From a virus: a stretch of 64,000 bases of DNA. Positions within the stretch are counted from its first letter, which is position 1, and each line of letters opens with the position of its first letter. Below the pieces are notes generated by a model, which saw only the letters and a list, made by a program, of their open reading frames with translations, searched no databases and was not told the DNA's origin. A program made the position numbers and the translations under genes. Of this stretch, positions 18,206 through 25,574 are shown in pieces. The DNA is taken from positions 36,093 to 100,092 of the IMG/VR virus record IMGVR_UViG_3300030329_001736; one strand, written 5' to 3'.

Positions 18206-20203
18206 ATGGACCTGATGAAAAATATTAATAGTCTTTCTATCCCAGAAAAGATTTCTCTTTATAATTGCCTTTATGAAGATTTGTCTGGTAAGGGTATTGA
18301 TGGAGATACTGAACTTGCTCATGTGAATAAGGAGGAAATGGAAGTACTTCGTTCTATGGGCGGATCAGGTACTACTAATCCACACACTAATCTTATTCAG
18401 TTTGGTGGTGGTAGTAAAAGCCCCCCAGCGACACAGACTGTTAAACAGGAAGCTTCTATTCCTCCTGAACTTCGTCCCTTTGTTACGGATATTCTTGAAC
18501 AGGCACAGGCTCTTAACAAGAAAAGAACGTCGGAAGGCTACGTTCCTTTTCAAGGTCCACGATTAGCTGACTTTACTCAAGATCAGCAAGTTGCCTTCCA
18601 AGGTGTAAGAGATACAGTAGGAGCAAGCGATCCTTACTTTACTAGAGCTTCGCAACTAACTGAATCTAGCAGTGCTGCACCTACATCTGAGTCAGTAGGT
18701 GAGCTTATGAATCCTTACATTCAGAATGTACTAGATATTCAGAGGAGAGAAGCAAGAAGAGATGCTGATAGAGTAGGTCAACAGATTGCTGCTAGAGCAG
18801 CCCAGCAAGGAGGTTTTGGAGGAACAAGAGATGCTGTCTTAGCTGCAGAGCATGAAAGAGAAACCCAAAGAAATCTTGATGATATTCAATCAAGAGGATT
18901 AGCCGCTGCATTTGAAGATGCTCAAACCAGATTTGCTCAACAAAGAGAAAGAGAGCGTGCATCAGGGCAGCAGTTTGCTGGTTTAGGTACTAGAATACCA
19001 GAGCAAAGATTGAGAGAACTTAGCGCTCTTGAAAATGTAGGTAGTGTTCATCAAGACAGAGGTCAGCAAGCTCTTGATATTGCCCAGCAAGAATATGAAT
19101 TTGGCAGAACATTTCCTGAGAGAACTTTGCAAGACTACAGTTCTATTATCAGAGGATTTAGTTCACCTGTTCCTGCCTCTCAATTTACAACATCTAGGAC
19201 TACTCCAGCTAGAGCGACCTTTGGTCAAAAGGTTTCGGGTGCAGCAGGTTTAATAGGTGCTGCAGATAGAGCAGGATTTTTTGGGAAGGGTACTAGTATA
19301 AGCTCAACTGGTGGTTTGATTGGTCGTGCCAGTGGTGGTAGGGTAGCAAGGTATAATGACGGTACTGGTGAGTATACTTTAGCAGGACAAACTAAGCAAC
19401 AGATTGAAGACAAATTAAAAATGAGTCCTAGAGAACGTGCTGTTTTACACCAAAATAAGGAGGCTGAAAGACTTGCTAAAATTAAACAAGAAGCAGAGGC
19501 GGCTAGAAAACAAAAATTATCCGCAGGAGAAGCTCCAAAACCCGTTCCGCCACAGGTATCAGAACCATCTTTCCCTCAGTTTTCCCTTCCTGTTCAAACA
19601 ATGGAAGATTACCAAAGACTTTTAGTAAAGCAGGGCGATCTTCAGAAAAGCAGGGCTGCTATGTTAGATGCGAAAAGAAAACTATTACAAAAACAAATAG
19701 CAGATGCTGAAGGTGCGGGTAAAGATGAGTTGTATGCTGGTCTTCTAAGGTATGCTGCTGCTGATCCTGACAAGGGAATACAAGGTCTTTTTGAGGCTTT
19801 CCAAGATTCTCCTGAAAATCTAAAAAAATCACAACAAAGATTAGCCGATCTTCGACTAACAGAAGCTGGTGTAGATTTAGAAGGTGAAGAAGCAGCTATA
19901 GAGGACATAAAGGGACGAATAACTTTAAGCACTGCCATACAGAAAGCTATTGAATCAAGGCAAGTAGGTATGTCTGAAGCTATTCAAATGAAAAAGTTAG
20001 TAGAGTTGGGTATTGATCCTGAAGACCTACAAAAATATAATATTAAAATTTCTCCAGAGAAACTAAAAGTTTACAAACAACTGTGGAATGCAAGGAACAA
20101 TAATCCTATAAAAACTACTGGAGGAAATACCCGTTCTCCTTCAGCAAAAGACGCTGCGAAGGCAATAAATGATCTTGTAGTAACAACGACAACAAAGGGT
20201 TAG
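18206..20203 (+). CDS. Internal virion/DNA-ejection protein, helical
   Basis: 665 residues, mostly helical and Gln/Arg/Ala-rich. MNPYIQNVLDIQRREARRDADRVGQQIAARAAQQGGFGGTR is a block typical of a widespread podovirus internal/ejection protein; GAAGLIGAADRAGFF is a short hydrophobic segment. A GG tag pair follows (TGGLIGRASGGRVARYNDGTGEY). The C-terminal third is charged coiled coil. Located between the GNAT-like and the 1,268-residue protein, the place of core proteins in T7-like genomes. Confidence 0.65.
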   Translation: MDLMKNINSLSIPEKISLYNCLYEDLSGKGIDGDTELAHVNKEEMEVLRSMGGSGTTNPHTNLIQFGGGSKSPPATQTVKQEASIPPELRPFVTDILEQAQALNKKRTSEGYVPFQGPRLADFTQDQQVAFQGVRDTVGASDPYFTRASQLTESSSAAPTSESVGELMNPYIQNVLDIQRREARRDADRVGQQIAARAAQQGGFGGTRDAVLAAEHERETQRNLDDIQSRGLAAAFEDAQTRFAQQRERERASGQQFAGLGTRIPEQRLRELSALENVGSVHQDRGQQALDIAQQEYEFGRTFPERTLQDYSSIIRGFSSPVPASQFTTSRTTPARATFGQKVSGAAGLIGAADRAGFFGKGTSISSTGGLIGRASGGRVARYNDGTGEYTLAGQTKQQIEDKLKMSPRERAVLHQNKEAERLAKIKQEAEAARKQKLSAGEAPKPVPPQVSEPSFPQFSLPVQTMEDYQRLLVKQGDLQKSRAAMLDAKRKLLQKQIADAEGAGKDELYAGLLRYAAADPDKGIQGLFEAFQDSPENLKKSQQRLADLRLTEAGVDLEGEEAAIEDIKGRITLSTAIQKAIESRQVGMSEAIQMKKLVELGIDPEDLQKYNIKISPEKLKVYKQLWNARNNNPIKTTGGNTRSPSAKDAAKAINDLVVTTTTKG

Positions 20204-20211
20204 TAGTTGTA

Positions 20212-23200
20212 ATGTCAAGTAAGGCATCCAGAACATATGACGATATGCTACAGGATCAAGCATTAATTGATGCTATGTGGCATACGGATAAAGCTTTGGG
20301 AAATGAGGTAGCTTATGGTGATAACAAAGCTATCCTAGATAATTTCTTGGAAAACTATAGATGGCGTGAGACTAATCTAGGCTCTATTATTAATGCTTCT
20401 AATAGAGTTGAAGATATGGATACTGATCACAGGAAGATGTTTGCCTACACTCTTCAAGAAATAGAGAAACTGCCTAGCGCTTTCTCGGAAGGTGGTGGAA
20501 GCATGTGGGACGCTATTCTAGATTATGGTGGTGCTGCTATTGCTGATCCAACCAACCTTGCATCTCTGGTTGCAGGTGGTTTTACATTTGGTACTGCAGG
20601 GGCGGCTACATTTGCTGCTAAAGAAGCAGCGAAGCAAGCAGCTAAAGCTAGTGTCAAAGCTAAACTTAAAGCATTGGTAGGTAAAGCTGGAGCAGCTTCT
20701 TTAGTTGCAGATGGGTCTATAGCCGCTACAGGCGGTGCTTATCATAATCTAAAAAAACAAGGGATACAAAAAGACTTAGGTCTTATTGATGAAATTGATG
20801 AGTGGGGTGCAGTAACTCAAGGACTAATAGAAGGTGTAGCTAGTCCTGTTGTAGGCATTGGGGCTGGAGCAATTGGTCAGGGAATAGGGACAGCAGCAGG
20901 TAAACTTATTGATAAATCTGAGATAGCTACCCAAGGTAAAGATTTTATATCTCGTTGGCTTATGCCTACTGCAGGTGTATCAGAAATTCAAAGAAGGCTT
21001 ATTGAAAAACCTACTGGTGAGATGCTTCTATTAAAAGAAGATGCGGATATCCTATATAAAAAGCTGAATAAAATTATTTCGGCAGATAAGAATCTTAATT
21101 CAAAAGAAGGTAGAGACTTAATAAACAATGCTCTTGAAGGTGATAAGAATGCTATGGATGTCTTGCGTCAAATGCAAGAGCAAGTAACATATGATAGTGC
21201 TGGTAATAAAGTAGCTAATCCAAATGCAGAACTAGCAGATTTGATAGAAGCAAATAGAGCAAAGATTAAAGAGGCACAAGACTTTGCTGATGAATCTGCT
21301 TTATCCAGAGAGATAAAGGGGTTATTTAATACAGAGAAAGATTATGTAAGAAATATTTATGATGTATATACTCAAAGAAAAAGAAATGTTCCATTCGATA
21401 AGTTTATAAAGGAAAATCCAGAAGTTTTAGGACAACTTAAATGGCAGATCAGAAAAAATCCTAACTCACATTTATGGAATGATTTATCTGAAAAATATAT
21501 AAACCTCAAGACTAAAAAAATAATACCTGAAGAAGCAGGTAATGAAGATGCTGTTGTGAAGGAGATTGCAAAAACTCTTTATGCTCCTACTACTAGACTA
21601 AGAAAAGAATCTGCACCTCTCTTAAAGAAAAGAATCAGAGCGTTAGACCAAGAAAAGATATCTCCATTAGTTCGTAAAATTATGGGTCAGAATAATGATC
21701 CTGCTTTAAGAGCTTTGGAAAGCATAAACGGTTTGATTGAGTCTGCTGCACGAACTAATGCTATCAGAAACATAGCTTATGATTCAGTCAGAAATAATTA
21801 TGGTTATATTTCTAAAGCAAGAAATCTTGAAGAGGCGCGTGCTGAAGCGGTAGCAAAATTAGGACCAGATATAATGCGTTTGGTTGGTACAACTACAGAC
21901 GCTGGAAATAAAAAACTTAAAGATAAAAAAACAGTAACAAGTCTAGATGACGATGTAATTGAAGAAGGTCTGAAGTACACCTTTGTTACTAAGAAAGAAG
22001 GTGAAAAATTAAAGATGCTCCTTGATGAGACAGATATGTATCAAGGAGATAGTTTACTTGCTAGTGCAGGTAGGGCTATTTCTGGTTTACAAGGGTTTAT
22101 GAAGGCAGGTAAAACTCTTTACAATCCTATAGGTGCAGGTAGAAATATTTTAGGCGCTGCTGGATATACGTTAGCTGGTGGTAATGTCAAAGGTATTATA
22201 AATGCTGCTACGAATGCATACGGTAAGATGACTAATAAAGAAAGAGGTCTTCTAGAAGAAGAGTTTATTAATTCTGGTTTGAAGGGGTCAAACATTGATC
22301 TCAACCAAGCAATGAAAAGAATAGGCGATATCTCTAACAGAGAAAATAACCAGAGTTTTTGGACAGACACAAGTTTATCTAACCTTGCTAGATCAGGAGG
22401 TTTATCTTTATTTGGTAAAGGGGGTGCTAAAACAGCAGAAAAAATGAGAGCATTCTACGCTGCTGGTGATGATGTATTTAAGTATGGTACGTTTGTCAAT
22501 GAAAAGGATAAAGCCAAGAAAGTTTTTAACAGTTATTCTAAAGAAAGACAAGACGAAATACTAGATAAATTCCAAAAGGATTTCTTCTTCGATCCAAAGG
22601 TAGCTGACAACTATGGACCTTGGGATGAAAAATATGGGGCAGCAAGAAAAGCTTTAGAGAATGCTTACCTAAAAGAAGAAGCAGCAAGAATTACAGCTAA
22701 TATTACTCCTGTCTATGATCGTATTCCTAAACTCTTAGAGTTAATGAGAGGTGTACCTGTTATCGGTTCGTTTACTGCTTATCCTGCAGAGCGTCTACGC
22801 AATAGATACAACATTATGAAACAAGCTTCTGAAGAAATATCCAGAGGTGCGGCTGAAGGTAACGGTAAGTTAGTTTTAAATGGAGTAAAAAGACTATCAG
22901 GATTTGGTACGATGGTTGGTGGTCTTCATGTAGGAGCGCATCTTTTAAATGAATATAATAATTTTTCTTCAGAAGAGGATGTTTTAAGAAAGAACGCTCC
23001 TGAATATGATAGGAATGGCGCTCTTCTTGTTACGGGTAAAGATAAGAAGGGTAATATAACTTACCATAATTTAAATTACATCCATCCTGACAGTGATATG
23101 CTGGATGCTATAACTCCAATTATGTTGAAAGCATTTAGAGGAGAAGATGTAAGTGAAAATTTAGGTGAAGCTGTAAAGGATTCCTTCTTTGGTTTAATCA

Positions 23201-24018
23201 AACCTTATGTACAACCTAGTTTAGCTTTACAGTTTGCTAGTGACATGTTAGGTTATGTAGAGACAGGTGAAGATTACTTTTTTAAAGAAGCTCTTAAAAC
23301 AATAGAGCCGGGATATGCCAATATTATTAGAGATTTTTCTCACCATGCAGGTGTTATGCCTACAGGAGTAGAAGAAACACTATATCCTAGTAGGTTTGGA
23401 GTTCCCTCTGAGAAGGCTGAAGGTGTAGGAGACTACTTAAATAAAGCTGGATTTGGTACTGTTCCTTTTGTCAAGGAGAAAAAATTTAATCCTAAACTAG
23501 GTTTAGCTTTTGCTCTGAAAAAAATAGCTAGGAATGTATCGGAAGAAAACAGAGACTTTACTAAGGAGATTAAAACTAAATTATTAAATACAAGCAGAAG
23601 TTCTTCTCTTCAAGATATATACGATACAGACTTATCTATACTAAAAAAATATAGCGATCTCCTTCAAGTTAAGCATGAGGAACAGAGAGCTTTGGCTAAA
23701 ATTATAGACAATTTAAAAGGGGTTATGTCCCATAGAGAAATAAAGAATTTTTTGAAGTACCAAGGAAGTTCTGCTAGAACTGGACTATCAGATAAAGTTA
23801 TTAATTCTGTTATGAGAGGTAGAGCTTACGCTTTCGATAAAGGAAGAAACGATTCTTTTTGGAGAGGTATAAATAAATCTTTAGAAGGACAGACAGGTTT
23901 ACTTCAAGGTAGAAGACTCAATCCTTTAAGAAAGAAGATGAAAGAAATAGAATCTTATTACCATAATCTTGATCTTCTCGAAGATGCACCTGAGTTAGAG
24001 TTTAGTCAACCAAAGTAA
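20212..24018 (+). CDS. Large internal virion (DNA-ejection/polyvalent-type) protein
   Basis: 1,268 residues, helical and lysine-rich. N-terminal hydrophobic, Ala/Gly-rich segment (residues ~95-190; GGAAIADPTNLASLVAGGFTFGTAGAATFAAK) and another near 620-660 (LQGFMKAGKTLYNPIGAGRNILGAAGYTLAGG) could insert in membranes. Long charged helices lie between. It is the size and position of T7 gp16-type ejection proteins, but the transglycosylase domain is in the protein from 14177 instead. No catalytic motif recognised. The N-terminal block resembles pore-forming parts of polyvalent proteins. Confidence 0.65.
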   Translation: MSSKASRTYDDMLQDQALIDAMWHTDKALGNEVAYGDNKAILDNFLENYRWRETNLGSIINASNRVEDMDTDHRKMFAYTLQEIEKLPSAFSEGGGSMWDAILDYGGAAIADPTNLASLVAGGFTFGTAGAATFAAKEAAKQAAKASVKAKLKALVGKAGAASLVADGSIAATGGAYHNLKKQGIQKDLGLIDEIDEWGAVTQGLIEGVASPVVGIGAGAIGQGIGTAAGKLIDKSEIATQGKDFISRWLMPTAGVSEIQRRLIEKPTGEMLLLKEDADILYKKLNKIISADKNLNSKEGRDLINNALEGDKNAMDVLRQMQEQVTYDSAGNKVANPNAELADLIEANRAKIKEAQDFADESALSREIKGLFNTEKDYVRNIYDVYTQRKRNVPFDKFIKENPEVLGQLKWQIRKNPNSHLWNDLSEKYINLKTKKIIPEEAGNEDAVVKEIAKTLYAPTTRLRKESAPLLKKRIRALDQEKISPLVRKIMGQNNDPALRALESINGLIESAARTNAIRNIAYDSVRNNYGYISKARNLEEARAEAVAKLGPDIMRLVGTTTDAGNKKLKDKKTVTSLDDDVIEEGLKYTFVTKKEGEKLKMLLDETDMYQGDSLLASAGRAISGLQGFMKAGKTLYNPIGAGRNILGAAGYTLAGGNVKGIINAATNAYGKMTNKERGLLEEEFINSGLKGSNIDLNQAMKRIGDISNRENNQSFWTDTSLSNLARSGGLSLFGKGGAKTAEKMRAFYAAGDDVFKYGTFVNEKDKAKKVFNSYSKERQDEILDKFQKDFFFDPKVADNYGPWDEKYGAARKALENAYLKEEAARITANITPVYDRIPKLLELMRGVPVIGSFTAYPAERLRNRYNIMKQASEEISRGAAEGNGKLVLNGVKRLSGFGTMVGGLHVGAHLLNEYNNFSSEEDVLRKNAPEYDRNGALLVTGKDKKGNITYHNLNYIHPDSDMLDAITPIMLKAFRGEDVSENLGEAVKDSFFGLIKPYVQPSLALQFASDMLGYVETGEDYFFKEALKTIEPGYANIIRDFSHHAGVMPTGVEETLYPSRFGVPSEKAEGVGDYLNKAGFGTVPFVKEKKFNPKLGLAFALKKIARNVSEENRDFTKEIKTKLLNTSRSSSLQDIYDTDLSILKKYSDLLQVKHEEQRALAKIIDNLKGVMSHREIKNFLKYQGSSARTGLSDKVINSVMRGRAYAFDKGRNDSFWRGINKSLEGQTGLLQGRRLNPLRKKMKEIESYYHNLDLLEDAPELEFSQPK

Positions 24019-24034
24019 AGAGTACCAAAACAAA

Positions 24035-24406
24035 ATGGAAATGAACGCTGAATTTTTATTTCAGGTAGGAGCAGTAGTAGCTTCTCTTGCTGGAGCATGG
24101 GGTCTGGTCAGGGCGCAAGTCAATACCTTGAAGTCTACCCAAGAAGAAATGAAGAACTACATAGATGAACTGAATCGAGAGTTAGATAAGGCTGAGAATA
24201 ATGTATCTGTTATGAAGAGTCAGATTAAAATCTTAGCTGATATACTTAGCCCTGCTAATCTAGCTTCAGAGAACAGAAGAAAAGGAGAAACTGCTAGAAG
24301 ATTACAATCATTAGAAGAAGCTGTTGTAGTACTCCAGCACATGCACAACGGAAAGCATCCCCCTGTGGATTATAATGAGCCTAAAAAGACAAAATCCTCT
24401 GAGTGA
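24035..24406 (+). CDS. Membrane-anchored coiled-coil protein
   Basis: 123 residues: one N-terminal membrane segment (FLFQVGAVVASLAGAWGLV), then a long heptad-rich helix (LKSTQEEMKNYIDELNRELDKAENNVSVMKSQIKILADIL) and a polar tail. This is the plan of an inner-membrane spanin or of small virion membrane proteins, but a separate spanin pair is present at 24987-25311. It is the last substantial gene of the plus-strand tail block. Function unknown. Confidence 0.55.
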   Translation: MEMNAEFLFQVGAVVASLAGAWGLVRAQVNTLKSTQEEMKNYIDELNRELDKAENNVSVMKSQIKILADILSPANLASENRRKGETARRLQSLEEAVVVLQHMHNGKHPPVDYNEPKKTKSSE

Positions 24407-24512
24407 AGCTGTAAGAGACACACAGAGGATTGATGTTCTTTCTGGTAGGTTGCCCTATAAAACTAAGAGAAGGCTACTCAGGGGCTTTCCTAGCGAGACA
24501 ATTTTCTACTGA
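24375..24512 (+). CDS. Possible 45-residue basic protein at the convergence point
   Basis: An open frame starting inside the end of the previous gene encodes 45 residues (MSLKRQNPLSEAVRDTQRID..., ending SETIFY). It fills the gap between the plus-strand and minus-strand blocks and overlaps the terS stop by 7 bases. Composition (Arg/Lys-rich, sensible helix) looks protein-like, but there is no good ribosome binding site, so coding status is uncertain. Confidence 0.35.
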   Translation: MSLKRQNPLSEAVRDTQRIDVLSGRLPYKTKRRLLRGFPSETIFY

Positions 24513-24982
24513 ACCGTAGTAATTTCCTGTTCTTCCTCCTCTTCCTCCTCAATATCCTCTTCTTCCTCATCTTGAAACCATTTACATCCTAAAAATATTT
24601 TGGATGATCTTTCCTCTCCTAAGATTTCAAAATTGTTTATTATGTCTTGCTCTAGTTCAGCGATAGATTTAATAACTTCTTCATCTTTGACTGATCTTAC
24701 TTTGGATAGAACTTCAAGAGCTTTGATTGCGCTGTTGGTGTGACCATTATTCTTGGCGTAGGTATACTGGTTTTCTATTTCAGAGATAACATCAATCTTT
24801 GTCTCTAATTCTTTTTCTAGTTCTTCTATTCTTTCCTTGATGTCTTCTCGTTGTACTAGCCTGTGTCCTTGAGTGTGAGCAGACACGGCAGAATATCCTG
24901 CTGACTTAGCAGACTCCGTGGCATTACGAAGAACAACGTATGCCTGACAAAACTTCTCTTGTTTTAAATTTAATTCTGCCAT
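24506..24982 (-). CDS. terS: Terminase small subunit
   Basis: 158 residues. N-terminal LNLKQEKFCQAYVVLRNATESAKSAGYS is the DNA-binding helix-turn-helix signature of the Terminase_2-type small subunit, followed by the central oligomerisation helices. The C-terminus is very acidic (EEEEDIEEEEEEEQ), as in many small terminases. It recognises the packaging site and feeds DNA to TerL. Unusually, terL is ~23 kb away on the opposite strand; terS instead follows the spanin genes as the last gene of the leftward lysis operon. Confidence 0.85.
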   Translation of the reverse strand: MAELNLKQEKFCQAYVVLRNATESAKSAGYSAVSAHTQGHRLVQREDIKERIEELEKELETKIDVISEIENQYTYAKNNGHTNSAIKALEVLSKVRSVKDEEVIKSIAELEQDIINNFEILGEERSSKIFLGCKWFQDEEEEDIEEEEEEEQEITTVQ

Positions 24983-24986
24983 TACT

Positions 24987-25187
24987 CTACCCGCAAAATT
25001 TTTCCCATGTTACATTATGTGATAGTATTTGTTTTGCTGTTATTTCAGTAAGCTTATCCTTGTCTGATATAGATATAGGTTTCGTCCATCCGCATTTAAG
25101 GCTCCCGCCTCCAACGCTTACGCAACCGCTTAGTAACAGTATCAGAAGAAAGCACCCAAATTTCGTTTTCAATTTTATTCCTTTCAT
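24987..25187 (-). CDS. Outer-membrane spanin lipoprotein (Rz1-like)
   Basis: 66 residues with a lipoprotein signal: basic start, hydrophobic core and lipobox LLSGC (Cys22). The first 92 bases lie inside the 3' part of the preceding gene in another frame, the classic overlapping Rz/Rz1 layout. The mature part is short (~45 residues) and has two further cysteines. With the inner-membrane partner it would fuse the two host membranes at lysis, which implies a Gram-negative host. Confidence 0.75.
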   Translation of the reverse strand: MKGIKLKTKFGCFLLILLLSGCVSVGGGSLKCGWTKPISISDKDKLTEITAKQILSHNVTWEKFCG

Positions 25188-25311
25188 TAGCTTTTTCTAC
25201 TGCATCTTTTAATCCAGCTTTCTGAGCCGCATCACTACCAGCTTTATAGGCAAAGATCAACGGAAGAAACTTAGTAACGAAACCAAACACAGATGAAATA
25301 ATAGATAACAT
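25096..25311 (-). CDS. Inner-membrane spanin-like protein (Rz-like)
   Basis: 71 residues: N-terminal membrane segment (MLSIISSVFGFVTKFLPLIFAYKAG) then a charged helix (AAQKAGLKDAVEKANERNKIENEI) ending in a basic tail (LRKRWRREP). The lipoprotein gene is nested out of frame in its 3' end. AAGGAGTATAAA precedes the ATG. Shorter than lambda Rz, but of a size seen in marine phages. Pairing with the lipoprotein is inferred from the overlap. Confidence 0.7.
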   Translation of the reverse strand: MLSIISSVFGFVTKFLPLIFAYKAGSDAAQKAGLKDAVEKANERNKIENEIWVLSSDTVTKRLRKRWRREP

Positions 25312-25334
25312 TTTATACTCCTTTAAGAAGGAAG

Positions 25335-25364
25335 GACAGGGACACTAATATGAATGCCCCTGTC
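25335..25364 (-). terminator. Strong hairpin between holin-like and spanin genes
   Basis: Arms GACAGGGACA (25335-25344) and TGCCCCTGTC (25355-25364) pair over 10 bp on either strand, with one G-U, around a 10-base loop. No long T-tract follows on the minus strand, so it may be an mRNA processing or stability element rather than a true terminator. Confidence 0.5.
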
Positions 25365-25375
25365 TTGTTGGTAAT

Positions 25376-25561
25376 CTACTTGCCTGTCTCTTTAGCCTTT
25401 CCGATAGTAAGGCTCAAGAACTCAAGCACTTTGTAAATCTTTCCCATAACAGAATCAGGAGCAGGTGTTTTCGTACCTGCTACCAGTAGACTAGCGATAG
25501 TAACAATACCTGTTACAGTTGATAGAATAACATCACTATTAGACATAACCATTTCTAGCAT
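25376..25561 (-). CDS. Small membrane protein, holin-like
   Basis: 61 residues with one hydrophobic segment (VILSTVTGIVTIASLLVAG) and a C-terminal part TPAPDSVMGKIYKVLEFLSLTIGKAKE that I recognise as a conserved small protein near lysis genes in marine phages. AAAGGAGTATTCTAA precedes the first ATG. Placed directly before the spanin pair, it is the best holin or lysis-timing candidate; no endolysin gene is recognised nearby, though the transglycosylase domain protein at 14177 exists. Function inferred. Confidence 0.5.
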   Translation of the reverse strand: MLEMVMSNSDVILSTVTGIVTIASLLVAGTKTPAPDSVMGKIYKVLEFLSLTIGKAKETGK

Positions 25562-25574
25562 TTAGAATACTCCT

